From DTU013 sp964490975 (GTDB lineage Bacteria > Bacillota > Clostridia > Acetivibrionales > DTU013): a DNA stretch of 64,000 nt. This document shows positions 53,434-63,128 of this stretch, one piece after another. Positions within the stretch are counted from its first letter, which is position 1. Each line of letters begins with the position of its first letter. The notes under the pieces were generated by a model. It was not told where the DNA came from, did no database searches, and saw only the letters and a list, made by a program, of their open reading frames with translations. The position numbers and the translations under genes were made by a program. The stretch lies in assembly GCA_964490975.1 (NCBI GenBank), contig CAZBEQ010000014.1, forward strand, positions 6,800 through 70,799. Direction: 5' to 3'.

Positions 53434-54341
53434 TGGATCAGGCAGAAAAACTAAGGCAGGCTATTGATAGCCTTAAACTTAAACAAGCGGTAAACAGGGT
53501 TCTCACACCTACTGCTCCTGTAAAAAGATCCGCAAGGGTCATTACAGTTACTAGCGGCAAGGGTGGTGTCGGCAAAACAAATATTACGATAAACCTTGCT
53601 ATAGCTCTAAGTGAACAAGGTAAGAGGGTTATAATACTTGATGCCGATTTTGGACTCGCTAATATAGATGTGCTTTTTGGGATAGTGCCGCAATATACGT
53701 TGCTTGATGTTATAAAAGATAAGAAAAACATATTGGAAGTACTGACTGATGGACCCAGGAACACCAAATTTATATCAGGGGGCTCAGGCGTAGAAGATCT
53801 GGTCAAGCTTGACAGCCTTCAGTTATCAAGATTTGTTGAAAACATGGCGATGCTCGATAAACTGGCTGACATAATAATAGTTGATACCGGAGCCGGACTG
53901 TCCGAAAATGTAATGAGCTTTATAATGGCAGCTGATGAGGTATTACTGGTAACGACCCCGGAACCTACTTCTATAACCGACGCATATGCATTGATAAAAA
54001 TGGTGTCGAACAGGGACAAGACGAAAAAAATAAGAGTAGTCATTAACAGATCAGAAAGCGGCAGTGAAGCAAACGATGTACTTAATAAGCTGGTGCTTGT
54101 GGCTGATAAATTTTTGGGAATAAACCTGGAACCTGTGGGATACATACTGCATGATGAATCAGTTGTAAAAGCTGTTAAACAGCAGCAGCCATTTTCGTTA
54201 ATATATCCTAAAAGCCAGGCAGCAAAAAATATAAGGGATATCTCAGACAGGCTCATTAAAAAGAGCGGTGGGCCGGAAGTGCATCAGAGCAACGGGATAC
54301 GGGGTTTCCTTGGCAGGCTGGTCGGCTTTATGAAGACATAA
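53430..54341 (+). CDS. flhG: MinD-like flagellar number regulator FlhG/YlxH
   Basis: A 303-residue ParA/MinD-family ATPase. The N-terminal DQAEKLRQAI helix is the FlhF-activating region. The deviant Walker A KGGVGKTN spans residues 44-51, then ILDADFGLANIDVLFG and IIVDTGAGLS. A C-terminal amphipathic stretch (IRGFLGRLVGFMKT) could bind membrane. It controls FlhF and C-ring assembly. It overlaps flhF, so the two are made together. Confidence 0.95.
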   Translation: MMDQAEKLRQAIDSLKLKQAVNRVLTPTAPVKRSARVITVTSGKGGVGKTNITINLAIALSEQGKRVIILDADFGLANIDVLFGIVPQYTLLDVIKDKKNILEVLTDGPRNTKFISGGSGVEDLVKLDSLQLSRFVENMAMLDKLADIIIVDTGAGLSENVMSFIMAADEVLLVTTPEPTSITDAYALIKMVSNRDKTKKIRVVINRSESGSEANDVLNKLVLVADKFLGINLEPVGYILHDESVVKAVKQQQPFSLIYPKSQAAKNIRDISDRLIKKSGGPEVHQSNGIRGFLGRLVGFMKT

Positions 54342-54364
54342 TCGGGTCAGCGAGGAAAAAGCGG

Positions 54365-55042
54365 ATGGAATTGACTGATATCAAGATAGGAACAAAGTTT
54401 GAGATTGAAACTGTTGATAACAGGCAGGTATTTATAAGCCAGTATGAGTGGCTTGAAGAGGAAAATAAAGCGGTCATCGCCGCTCCGATATATGAGGGGT
54501 ATATTGTCCCTCTTGAAACAGGAACCTTGATAGATGTATATTTTCTTGACAGACAAAAGAAACTGATTGATTTATACAAGTTCAGAGCTATGATTATAGG
54601 CAGGAGTGTTGTTGACAATCTGCATGTGCTTCTGGCAGAAAAGCTTGGAGAGATAGTACGAATTCAAAGACGCAATTTCTTCAGGCTCAATGTGTTGCTT
54701 GAAGTCTGGTACAGGGTAGTAACATACTCTAATAAAGAGTATAATGAAGATATACCATTTAAGAAAACCTTAGCGACAGATTTGAGCGGAGGCGGTATAA
54801 GCCTTATCCTTGAAGAAAAGCTTGGCAAAGATTGCAATGTGGAATGTGAGATATTCCGAGGGCGACCTGAAATGATCAGCTTTACAGGTAAGACAGTAAG
54901 ATGTGAAAGAATAGTTTCAGAGAGTAAATATAGCTATAGTGTCGGCATTGAATTTGTTGACATAAGCGACAATGATAGAGAAAAGGTCATACGATTTATA
55001 TTTGATGAACAGCGCAAATTAATCAAAAAAGGAATGATTTAG
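54365..55042 (+). CDS. PilZ-domain flagellar brake protein, YcgR-like
   Basis: 225 residues. The N-terminal YcgR-like beta-barrel (about 1-95) is followed by a PilZ domain with the c-di-GMP binding signature QRRNFFRL (101-108) and DLSGGGI (139-145). YcgR/DgrA proteins slow the motor when c-di-GMP is high. Location between flhG and cheB supports a motor role. Start ATG 54365. cheB begins 3 bases after its stop. No diguanylate cyclase is in this window. Confidence 0.9.
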   Translation: MELTDIKIGTKFEIETVDNRQVFISQYEWLEEENKAVIAAPIYEGYIVPLETGTLIDVYFLDRQKKLIDLYKFRAMIIGRSVVDNLHVLLAEKLGEIVRIQRRNFFRLNVLLEVWYRVVTYSNKEYNEDIPFKKTLATDLSGGGISLILEEKLGKDCNVECEIFRGRPEMISFTGKTVRCERIVSESKYSYSVGIEFVDISDNDREKVIRFIFDEQRKLIKKGMI

Positions 55043-55045
55043 TAG

Positions 55046-56107
55046 ATGTCAAAAACCATAGAAGTGCTTGTAGTAGATGATTCAGCTTTTATGCGCAAGA
55101 TGCTGACTGATATACTTGAAAGTACAGGTGATATCAGAGTAGCAGGCACAGCTCGCAATGGACTTGAAGCGCTTGATAAGGTGAAAGAGATAAAACCTGA
55201 TGTTATAACTCTGGATGTGCAAATGCCTTCTATGGATGGATTGAGCTGTTTGAAGGAAATCCAGAAAATTACCGATACACCTGTTATTATGCTTAGTGGT
55301 ATGACGGCTGACGGCAGTAAGGCCACTATTGAAGCGTTGGAATCGGGAGCCATTGATTTTATTACAAAACCGGCCGGTTTATTCGAGATAACAGGAGAAG
55401 AAAAAAAGGCGGAAATTATTGAAAAGATAAGAATTGCGTACGATGTACTCAACAGGAGGCATGGGAAAAGGGTAGTTAGCCAGGAGAAATCAACGGTTCG
55501 AGAAGAAAACAGGGGCGATAAATTAAAGGCACTAATTGCCATAGGTACGTCAACGGGAGGGCCGAAGGCTTTGCAGGAGGTCATTCCGTACATACCGGAG
55601 GATATTTCAGCGGCAGTCCTCATTGTCCAACATATGCCGCCAGGCTTTACAAAGTCTTTGGCTGAAAGGCTCAACACTCTTAGCGGTTTAAGTGTTAAGG
55701 AGGGTGAGGACGGTGAAATAATCAAGCCGGGATTTGCTTATATAGCTCCGGGAGATTTCCATATGGAGGTCGAGAACAGTAAGGATGGGTTGCTGAAAAT
55801 CCGCCTTACCAAGGAGAACCCGATGGGAGGGCACAGACCGGCTGTAAATGTATTATTCAATTCCATAGCAAAGACCGGATTTCCAAATGTTATTGGGGTT
55901 ATAATGACAGGCATGGGTAATGACGGGAGAGAGGGCGTAGTCAGTATAAAGGAATCAAACAAGGGAGTAATAGTCTGTCAGGATGAATTGTCGTGTGTTG
56001 TATATGGAATGCCAAAGTCGGCTATCAGTACAGGAATAGTAGATGCGGTGATTCCACTTAAGGAGATAGCAGGTGTCATAGTTAAATATATGGGGGTGGG
56101 GCAATAA
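55046..56107 (+). CDS. cheB: Chemotaxis methylesterase/deamidase CheB
   Basis: 353 residues. An N-terminal receiver with Asp57 (VITLDVQMPS) is joined by a linker to the methylesterase domain. The catalytic triad is Ser169 (GTSTGGP), His196 (VQHMPPGFT) and Asp293 (TGMGNDG). Phosphorylation by CheA activates removal of receptor methyl groups. No cheR is seen in this window. The stop overlaps the cheA start by one base (TAATG). Confidence 0.97.
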   Translation: MSKTIEVLVVDDSAFMRKMLTDILESTGDIRVAGTARNGLEALDKVKEIKPDVITLDVQMPSMDGLSCLKEIQKITDTPVIMLSGMTADGSKATIEALESGAIDFITKPAGLFEITGEEKKAEIIEKIRIAYDVLNRRHGKRVVSQEKSTVREENRGDKLKALIAIGTSTGGPKALQEVIPYIPEDISAAVLIVQHMPPGFTKSLAERLNTLSGLSVKEGEDGEIIKPGFAYIAPGDFHMEVENSKDGLLKIRLTKENPMGGHRPAVNVLFNSIAKTGFPNVIGVIMTGMGNDGREGVVSIKESNKGVIVCQDELSCVVYGMPKSAISTGIVDAVIPLKEIAGVIVKYMGVGQ

Positions 56108-58167
56108 TGGACATGAGTCAGTATTTGGAAATTTTTATCGAAGAGACTAAGGAGCATTTGCAGAGTTTAAATCAGTGTTTACTTCAGATGGAAAAGAACC
56201 CAGAAGATACCTCTGTACTCAATGAAATATTCAGGGTAGCTCATACACTTAAAGGAATGTCAGGTACTATGGGCTTTAGCAGGATGGCCAGATTAACACA
56301 TGATATGGAAGATGTTCTGCATGCACTGCGAAATAACGAGATCAAGGTGAGCACAAATCTTATAGATTTACTATTTAAATGTCTTGATGCGCTTGAGAGT
56401 TACAACGCCAAGGTTGTAGAAACCAGCTCGGAGGGTACGGATGATAATTCGGATCTGATAGCCTCACTGGCGGAGCTACTGAAAAATAAGGGAAATGCTG
56501 ATAAGCAGCAGCCAGGGCAAGCACAGCCACAGCAAACGAAGGCTGCCGCGAGCGGTGCCATAGCTGCGGATCTTGAACTGGATCAGTATGATACCAATAT
56601 CATAAACAAAGCTGCAGATATGGGCAACAACACTCTTCAGATAACTGTGAAACTGAACAAGGGCTGCGTACTTAAGTCGGCAAGAGCCTTTATAATATTC
56701 AAGACACTGGAAAGGCATTCAGAAATCATTAAATCAGAGCCAAAGGTACAGGATATAGAGGATGAAAAATTTGATTTTGAATTTACTGTAATAGTAGTCA
56801 CTAAAGAAGAAATTGAAGTATTTAACAAAGACCTGAATTCAATTTCAGAAGTTGATGAAGTTATCATAAAGATGATCAAGGAGAAAAATAAGGTTGTAGC
56901 TCAACAAATCATTGAAACAGCTAAAAATGTCGAGCAGAGTGCTGGCAATGAGGCTGATAAGGCCAATCCTGCAGAGGGTCAGGAAAAGGCCGAAACTGTC
57001 AATAAAAAGACAAAGACAGGTAAAACAGTCAGAGTTGACATTGACAGGCTCGATGTACTCCTAAACCTTGTTAGTGAGCTTATAATACAAAAAACAAGAC
57101 TTGAAGGCCTTGATGGTATTGAAAGGACACAGCAATACAATGAGGCTATCGAGTATCTGGAAAGGATCACGACAAATCTTCACGATGCAGTAATGAAAGT
57201 AAGAATGGTACCTGTGGAGACTGTTTTTAACCGATTCCCGAGAATGATACGTGACATATCAAAGGAACTTGGCAAAGAAGTAGAGCTTATAATGTCGGGT
57301 GAAGAGACTGAGCTTGACAGGACTGTTATAGATGAGATCGGAGATCCGTTGATCCATCTGTTAAGGAATTCCTGCGACCATGGTATAGAGTTAAAGGAGC
57401 AAAGAAAGAAGCTGGGCAAGCCTGAATGCGGAAGTATTGAGTTGAAAGCTTATCAGGACGGAAACAATGTCGTTATTGAAGTAGGTGACGATGGTCAGGG
57501 AATCAATATTGAAAAGGTAAAAAAGAAAGCCATTGAAAGAGGACTCGTAAGCAAGGAAATGGCTGCGAACTTAACGAAAAAGGATGTTATTGATTTCCTC
57601 TTCAAACCCAGCTTCAGTACTGCAGACCAAATAACTGACCTTTCAGGCAGAGGAGTTGGTCTTGACGTTGTAAAAACTAAGATAGAAACTCTCGGTGGTG
57701 TGGTTGAAGTAGAAACAGAACTTGGAAGCGGAAGCAGATTCTTTATAAGGCTGCCCCTCACCCTTGCTATCATACAGGCACTGCTCGTAATGGTTGGAAA
57801 TGAAAAATATGCAATTCAGCTAAGTTCGGTACACAAGATCACTAATATACTTCCATCAGATATTAAAACGGTACAAAAGCAAGAGGTGGTAATGTATAGG
57901 AATACTGTCATTCCTGTCGTCAGGTTGGATAAGGTGCTTGAAGTACCAAGAAATAATGCCGCTGAACAAAAGACACTCACACTGGTAATCGTGAAGAAGG
58001 GTGAAAGACTGACAGGCTTTGTTGTAGACAGTATAATAGGACAGCAGGAGATAGTTCAGAAGTCGCTTGGCAAATTCCTTTCTGGAATAAAAGTTATTAC
58101 CAGTGCAACTATACTTGGTGATGGAAATGTTGCTCTTATACTCGATGTTAATGCTTTAGCAAATTAA
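56107..58167 (+). CDS. cheA: Chemotaxis histidine kinase CheA
   Basis: 686 residues. The P1 HPt domain has phosphoacceptor His46 (FRVAHTLKG). A Gln/Ala-rich linker and a P2-like domain follow (about 165-265). The P3 dimer helices have RVDIDRLDVLLNLVSELIIQKTRL. The P4 kinase has N-box HLLRNSCDHGIE, DDGQGI and GRGVGLDVV. The P5 CheW-like domain occupies the last 140 residues. It phosphorylates CheY and CheB. GGGGGTGGGG precedes ATG 56107. Confidence 0.98.
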   Translation: MDMSQYLEIFIEETKEHLQSLNQCLLQMEKNPEDTSVLNEIFRVAHTLKGMSGTMGFSRMARLTHDMEDVLHALRNNEIKVSTNLIDLLFKCLDALESYNAKVVETSSEGTDDNSDLIASLAELLKNKGNADKQQPGQAQPQQTKAAASGAIAADLELDQYDTNIINKAADMGNNTLQITVKLNKGCVLKSARAFIIFKTLERHSEIIKSEPKVQDIEDEKFDFEFTVIVVTKEEIEVFNKDLNSISEVDEVIIKMIKEKNKVVAQQIIETAKNVEQSAGNEADKANPAEGQEKAETVNKKTKTGKTVRVDIDRLDVLLNLVSELIIQKTRLEGLDGIERTQQYNEAIEYLERITTNLHDAVMKVRMVPVETVFNRFPRMIRDISKELGKEVELIMSGEETELDRTVIDEIGDPLIHLLRNSCDHGIELKEQRKKLGKPECGSIELKAYQDGNNVVIEVGDDGQGINIEKVKKKAIERGLVSKEMAANLTKKDVIDFLFKPSFSTADQITDLSGRGVGLDVVKTKIETLGGVVEVETELGSGSRFFIRLPLTLAIIQALLVMVGNEKYAIQLSSVHKITNILPSDIKTVQKQEVVMYRNTVIPVVRLDKVLEVPRNNAAEQKTLTLVIVKKGERLTGFVVDSIIGQQEIVQKSLGKFLSGIKVITSATILGDGNVALILDVNALAN

Positions 58168-58197
58168 GAGTCAAAAAATCGATAAGGAGGTACGAAA

Positions 58198-58650
58198 ATG
58201 GCTGACCAAAATATATCTGAAGCTAAAAAACACCTGGTTTTCAAGCTGGGGAGCGATGAATTTGGTATAGACATAAATAAAATAACAACTATCATAGAAA
58301 AGGATATGAATATTGCCAGAGTACCCAAACTACCAACATTTCTCAAGGGCGTGATAAACCTGAGGGGCGAGATCATTCCGGTTATCAGTCTAAGGCTGAG
58401 ATTTGGCATGGATGAGGATGTATACAATGAAGAAACCAGGATAATAATCGTAAAGCTCGATGATATTTCAGCAGGAATAATCGTTGATTCTGTTGCAGAG
58501 GTAGTCGAACTCAACGAAGATACTACCGAAAATATCGCGAATATCACAGGCGAACATTCTCTTGACTATATCACAGGCGTAGGCAAAGTAAACAACAGGA
58601 TCATTACTCTGCTGAATCTTGAAAAGCTGGTACGGCTAGAAGAATCCTAG
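58198..58650 (+). CDS. cheW: Chemotaxis coupling protein CheW
   Basis: 150 residues forming a single SH3-like CheW domain: HLVFKLGSDEFGIDINKITTII, RVPKLPTFLKGVINLRGEIIPVISLR and GVGKVNNRIITLLNLEKL. It bridges chemoreceptors and CheA. AAGGAGG lies 9 bases before ATG 58198. The gene sits directly after cheA, with no receptor genes nearby. Confidence 0.98.
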   Translation: MADQNISEAKKHLVFKLGSDEFGIDINKITTIIEKDMNIARVPKLPTFLKGVINLRGEIIPVISLRLRFGMDEDVYNEETRIIIVKLDDISAGIIVDSVAEVVELNEDTTENIANITGEHSLDYITGVGKVNNRIITLLNLEKLVRLEES

Positions 58651-58690
58651 CTGAAATTGGAAAGAAATGTAATATATGGGAGAGTATGAG

Positions 58691-59314
58691 ATGGGTACAG
58701 AATTAAATAAGCTGAACAATATGCACCTTGACGTTCTCAGGGAAATAGGCAATATAGGTGCCGGTAATGCAGCGACAGCTTTGGCCAAACTTCTCAATAG
58801 AAAAATAGATATGGATGTTCCCAGAGTAAAGATACTGGAGTTCAAGGAAGTCAATGAGACGCTTGGCGGAGCTGAGCTGCCGGTAGTAGGAATATTGCTG
58901 AAGGTGGCAGGAGATCTTACAGGAAACATAATGTTCATTCTTCAGCAGCAGGCCGCAGCCATTCTTATCAATATGCTTATGGACAGACCACTTGATACAG
59001 TGCAGGAGGAATTCTCTGAAATTGAGATATCCGCACTGAAGGAAATCGGGAATATATTGGCAGGATCATATTTATCATCGCTTTCAGCGCTAACAAATCT
59101 GAAGATAGTACCATCCGTTCCAGATCTGGCAATTGATATGGCTGGCGCTATACTAAGTGTTCCCGCAATAGAATTCGGAAAAGTCGGAGATACAGTTCTT
59201 TATATTGAGACAGAGTTTTCTGAAGGCTGTGAAAAGGTTGTAGGAGATTTTTTCCTTGTACCTGATTATGACACATACGATATTCTGCTAAAGGCTTTAG
59301 GAGTTAATTGCTAA
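58691..59314 (+). CDS. cheC: CheY-P phosphatase CheC
   Basis: 207 residues with two phosphatase motifs of the D/S-x3-E-x2-N type: DVLREIGN near the start and SALKEIGN in the middle. IGAGNAATALAKLL and LAGSYLSSLSALTNL follow each motif. It dephosphorylates CheY-P and is stimulated by CheD. The start is ATG 58691 (GGGAGAG 6 bases upstream) or ATG 58676, five residues longer. Its stop overlaps the cheD start (TAATG). Confidence 0.95.
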   Translation: MGTELNKLNNMHLDVLREIGNIGAGNAATALAKLLNRKIDMDVPRVKILEFKEVNETLGGAELPVVGILLKVAGDLTGNIMFILQQQAAAILINMLMDRPLDTVQEEFSEIEISALKEIGNILAGSYLSSLSALTNLKIVPSVPDLAIDMAGAILSVPAIEFGKVGDTVLYIETEFSEGCEKVVGDFFLVPDYDTYDILLKALGVNC

Positions 59315-59799
59315 TGTGCAAATTAATTAAAGTAGGAATGGCTGACTTGCAATCATCTTTACATCCCTGTATAATTACGACACTTGGATTGGGTTCATGT
59401 GTAGGCATAGCTCTATATGATCCAACTAAGAAGGTTGCAGGATTGGCTCATGTCATGCTTCCTTCGAGCCAACTGGCTCGGAATAATTCTAATATTGCGA
59501 AGTTTGCTGACACTGCTATCATAAAACTTATAGATGATATGGTAGCAGTTGGCGCAGTCAAATCCAAATTGGTTGCAAAGCTGGCAGGTGGCGCGCAAAT
59601 GTTTTCATTTAATGATACTTCAGAGATGTTAAGAATAGGAGCTAGAAATGTTGCCGCATCAAAAGAGATTCTTTATATGCAAAAAATACCTATAGTGTCT
59701 GAGGATACAGGCGGTAATTATGGTAGGACAATAGAAATACATTCTGAGAATGGAAAGCTTTTAGTTAAGACAATCGGTCACGGCTTAAAGGAGATCTAA
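59314..59799 (+). CDS. cheD: Chemoreceptor glutamine deamidase CheD
   Basis: 161 residues. The active-site Cys29 is in LGLGSCVGI, and the partner His46 is in AGLAHVMLP. KLAGGAQMF and EDTGGNYGRTI are further family marks. It deamidates receptors and binds CheC to adjust CheY-P levels. ATG 59314 overlaps the cheC stop, with AGGAG about 10 bases upstream; TTG 59308 is an alternative. The next gene starts 2 bases after its stop. Confidence 0.97.
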   Translation: MCKLIKVGMADLQSSLHPCIITTLGLGSCVGIALYDPTKKVAGLAHVMLPSSQLARNNSNIAKFADTAIIKLIDDMVAVGAVKSKLVAKLAGGAQMFSFNDTSEMLRIGARNVAASKEILYMQKIPIVSEDTGGNYGRTIEIHSENGKLLVKTIGHGLKEI

Positions 59800-59801
59800 G
59801 T

Positions 59802-60197
59802 ATGGAACGCATCCGGAAACTTCCGTTTCTGTCCGGCTGTATGGGATCGGTTTTAGCCGGTATCATTAGCTTGGCAGCGGGAGCTGACAGACAGACGATA
59901 TATATTCGGATGGCAGCTATGATGTTAGTATTTTTTATTTTGGGTATATATATAAGGAATACTATATATTCAATAAAGAGACAAAATGAAGCAAGACAAA
60001 GAGAGAAAGAGTTAGAAGAGGAACTGAGGCAGAAGAAAATCAAAGAGGAAAAAATCGCAGAGGCCATGGTTGCCAAGGCTGCTGAAAATAGAGCTAGATC
60101 AACACATACAATAGATATGACGGCTGGAAATACGAATCAGGATGGCTTTGAGCCTCTTGATTTTGCAAAGGCTATAAAAACAAAAGCAAAAGAGTAA
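59802..60197 (+). CDS. Unrecognised small membrane protein between cheD and sigD
   Basis: 131 residues. Two adjacent hydrophobic segments (about 10-27 and 34-52) form a likely hairpin in the membrane. A strongly charged helical coil (about 56-90, RQREKELEEELRQKKIKEEK) and a polar tail follow. I do not recognise a named domain. AAAGGAG lies 7 bases before ATG 59802, and the position in the operon makes it part of the motility regulon. It might tether a coiled-coil partner to the membrane near the chemotaxis or motor apparatus. That is a guess. Confidence 0.8.
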   Translation: MERIRKLPFLSGCMGSVLAGIISLAAGADRQTIYIRMAAMMLVFFILGIYIRNTIYSIKRQNEARQREKELEEELRQKKIKEEKIAEAMVAKAAENRARSTHTIDMTAGNTNQDGFEPLDFAKAIKTKAKE

Positions 60198-60217
60198 TAA
60201 GCTTACGGGGGATGTAG

Positions 60218-60985
60218 ATGTTAACCAACGTAAATAATAAGGATCTTTGGAAGCAGTACCAGGAAACAAGGGATCCGGGCATAAGGGAATCCCTTATTAT
60301 CGAGTATACACATTTGATAAAGTTTATTGCCGGCAGGCTCAACATTTATTTCGGATCCAATGTTGAGTATGACGACCTGGTTAGCTTTGGAGTTTTCGGT
60401 CTGATTGATGCCATAGACAAATTTGATGTGAATAAGGGCGTTAAATTTGAGACATATGCTTCTTTAAGAATAAGAGGAGCTATTATCGATAGTATAAGAG
60501 ATATGGACTGGGTCCCAAGATCCCTCAGACAAAAAAACAAGGAATTGGAAAAGGCATATTGGGAAGTTGAAAACGAACTGGGGCATTCAGCATCAGATAA
60601 AGATATAGCAGATAAGCTCAAAATTTCACTAGATGAATTTTACAAACTACTTAATGATGTCAACGTATCCTCGATGGTTTCACTGGAGGACTTTCTGGAA
60701 CAGAATTACGAAGTAGGGATGGACATAACCAGCAGCAGCAAGCAGGACAGGCCTGAGTATGAGGCTGAGCTTAATGAGCTGGGTGAAATACTTGGAGATG
60801 CTATAGATAAGCTTCCAGATAAGGAAAAAATGGTGTTGACCCTATATTATTATGAAGAATTGACACTAAAAGAAATAAGTGCGATAATGAAGGTGTCTGA
60901 ATCCAGGATATCACAGCTTCATACAAAGGCTATCATGCGTCTGAGAGGCAAATTAGCCAGACAAAAATCCTTGCTTGATGATTAA
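60218..60985 (+). CDS. sigD: Motility sigma factor SigD/FliA
   Basis: A 255-residue sigma-28 factor of the WhiG/FliA group for late flagellar and chemotaxis genes. Region 2 has LVSFGVFGLIDAIDKFDVNKGVKFETYASLRIRGAIIDSIRDMDWVPRSLR. Region 3 is VENELGHSASDKDIADKL, and region 4 has LTLKEISAIMKVSESRISQLHTKAIMRLR. GGGGGATG precedes ATG 60218. Its place near the end of the operon matches Bacillus, where distance from the promoter limits its level. No flgM is in the window. Confidence 0.97.
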   Translation: MLTNVNNKDLWKQYQETRDPGIRESLIIEYTHLIKFIAGRLNIYFGSNVEYDDLVSFGVFGLIDAIDKFDVNKGVKFETYASLRIRGAIIDSIRDMDWVPRSLRQKNKELEKAYWEVENELGHSASDKDIADKLKISLDEFYKLLNDVNVSSMVSLEDFLEQNYEVGMDITSSSKQDRPEYEAELNELGEILGDAIDKLPDKEKMVLTLYYYEELTLKEISAIMKVSESRISQLHTKAIMRLRGKLARQKSLLDD

Positions 60986-61028
60986 ATGTTATACAATAGA
61001 TAAATGCAATTTATGGGGGAAAGATTAA

Positions 61029-62651
61029 ATGGGTCGCAATTATATCGAAAACAATATTAATGACGGCTTTTATGAATTACTGTTCCAAAGTGACGGTGTA
61101 TTTATTTCTGTCTATCCTCCTGAAGCAAACGGCAAAAGACTTGAAACAAAGGATGTAATTGAGCGTCTCAACCGAAAAATGATAAAAAATTTCGATAGGG
61201 ATGTAGTTGACCTTGCTGTCAGAAAGGCTGAAAAAACTCCTGTTAAGATAGCAGGCCCACAAGAGGAAGTCAAAATCGATGTGACAGTAAATGTGATGGT
61301 ATCTCCTGATAAAATGAAGGCATTTATTTCATTCAATCCTCCAGACAATGGAAGGACGATGACTCTGGAGGAAGTGCTCGACGCACTTAATAAAAATGGC
61401 GTTATTTACGGCATCGACAGAACAAATCTAGAAACAATTGTAAAATATCCGGTTTATAATGAAATGATTTGCATAGCAGAAGGCTCTCAGCCTGTAAACG
61501 GACATAACGGGAAGTTGCAGTTCTGCTTCGATACGAACAGAGAAAGCAAGCCAACTATCCTTGATGACGGCCGTGTAGACTTCAGAGAACTGAATCTGAT
61601 ACAGAGCACAGAGAAGGGTCAGGTGCTGTGCTCGCTGGTTCCACCGGTTCATGGGACGCCGGGCAAAACAGTACTTGGAACAGATATACCTGCATTGGAC
61701 GGAAAACCTGTACCATTGCCGAAGGGACGCAATGTCATAGTCTCAGAGGACGGGATCAGTTTATTAGCTAACATCAGCGGACAGATCAGTTATATAGATG
61801 GAAAGATCAGTGTTTTTGCTACGTATGAGGTTCAGGCTGATGTCGATAATTCGACAGGAAATATCAATTTTATAGGAAATGTATCAATAAGAGGAAACGT
61901 TCTGTCAGGTTTCGTTGTAGAGGCAGGCGGTAATGTTGAAGTTTTAGGCGTAGTTGAAGGCGCGATTATTAAAGCGGGCGGAGATATCATTCTAAGAAGA
62001 GGTATGCAGGGAATGGGCAAGGGAGTGCTTACCAGCGGCGGTGATATCATTGCGCGATATATAGAGAACAGTAATGTCGAAACACGAAACGACATAAAAG
62101 CTGAAGCTATTATGCACAGCAACATAAAATGTGGCAACAAGCTGGAGCTTTCAGGAAGAAAGGGATTGCTTGTCGGTGGTAGCTGCAAGGTGGGCAAGGA
62201 GATCTCAGCCAAGGTGATAGGATCACATCTGGCAACTGTTACTGATATTGAAGTAGGTGTGGATCCGACAATAAGAGAAAGATATAAAGCTGTAAAGGAA
62301 GAAATCATACAGCTTGAGACTGATCTAAGAAAAGCCGAGCAGGCGATAACTATTCTCAAAAAGCTTGAAATGGTCAACGCGCTTACGCCAGAGAAGCAGG
62401 AAATGATGGTGAAAAGTGTAAGAACTAAAGTTTTTTTCACAAATAGGCTTGTTGAACTGAAGGAAGAATTGGTCATCCTCGATTCTAAGCTTCAGCAGGA
62501 TGCATATGGCAAAATAAGGTGCTATAACTTTATATATCCCGGAACAAAAGTGGCTATAGGGTCATGTATGATGTATGTTAAGGAGAATCTGCAATATTGC
62601 ACATTGTACAGGGATGGAGCTGATATAAGGGTTGGCGCTATAGACAGATAG
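61029..62651 (+). CDS. DUF342/FapA-family protein
   Basis: 540 residues. An N-terminal alpha/beta domain (1 to about 165) precedes a right-handed beta-helix of short repeats (about 255-390: GNINFIGNVSIRGNVLSGFVVEAGGNVEVLGVVEGA and so on, seen here as G-N-V/I strands). A coiled coil (about 405-475) and a short beta end follow. Family members are cytoplasmic and polymer-like, of unsettled role; FapA of Vibrio links to motility and glucose signals. GGGGGA precedes ATG 61029. The gene follows sigD in many clostridia. Confidence 0.88.
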   Translation: MGRNYIENNINDGFYELLFQSDGVFISVYPPEANGKRLETKDVIERLNRKMIKNFDRDVVDLAVRKAEKTPVKIAGPQEEVKIDVTVNVMVSPDKMKAFISFNPPDNGRTMTLEEVLDALNKNGVIYGIDRTNLETIVKYPVYNEMICIAEGSQPVNGHNGKLQFCFDTNRESKPTILDDGRVDFRELNLIQSTEKGQVLCSLVPPVHGTPGKTVLGTDIPALDGKPVPLPKGRNVIVSEDGISLLANISGQISYIDGKISVFATYEVQADVDNSTGNINFIGNVSIRGNVLSGFVVEAGGNVEVLGVVEGAIIKAGGDIILRRGMQGMGKGVLTSGGDIIARYIENSNVETRNDIKAEAIMHSNIKCGNKLELSGRKGLLVGGSCKVGKEISAKVIGSHLATVTDIEVGVDPTIRERYKAVKEEIIQLETDLRKAEQAITILKKLEMVNALTPEKQEMMVKSVRTKVFFTNRLVELKEELVILDSKLQQDAYGKIRCYNFIYPGTKVAIGSCMMYVKENLQYCTLYRDGADIRVGAIDR

Positions 62652-62692
62652 GAATTATTTGTTTGTGGCGCCGGACAAGGAAGTGGAGTAAA

Positions 62693-63016
62693 ATGTCTGT
62701 TAAGCCTGTTGACTTTCAGGTAATGATACCTAGAACAATCGACGCTGCCAAGGTGCGAAGCGACGAACTGCAAAAATATCATACACTTGCGCAGCAACAA
62801 GCTGCTGCACTTAATGACAAGGCTGAAGATACACTTAAACAAGTATATTCCAGGGCGGAGACACAAGAAGCCCGGATAAATGAAAAGCAAAAAGAAAACA
62901 GTCAGCAGAACGGAAAAAGCAAAAAAGGCGACAAGAACAAGGATACATCTGATGGCAAGGGTGACAGTAGACAAGGAAAAGCTTTGAGGACCAGTACGAT
63001 TGATATAAAGATTTAA
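62693..63016 (+). CDS. Unrecognised small hydrophilic protein downstream of the DUF342 gene
   Basis: 107 residues. The first 45 are conserved-looking (VDFQVMIPRTIDAAKVRSDELQKYHTLAQQQAA). The rest is a Lys/Gln/Asp-rich, probably disordered tail (KSKKGDKNKDTSDGKGD). There is no membrane segment or known domain. GTGGAG lies 5 bases before ATG 62693; the longer frame from 62663 has no site. Position suggests a partner of the preceding DUF342 protein or of the flagellar operon. Confidence 0.72.
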   Translation: MSVKPVDFQVMIPRTIDAAKVRSDELQKYHTLAQQQAAALNDKAEDTLKQVYSRAETQEARINEKQKENSQQNGKSKKGDKNKDTSDGKGDSRQGKALRTSTIDIKI

Positions 63017-63128
63017 ATAAACTATAATTTACTTTGAAGTACAATACAAATGAGAAGAAAGCTGACGAGCGTATGAGATTTGTGAATGTTTTTTGGATTA
63101 CGTTTGATAGGCTGATGTGAGGTAAAAA

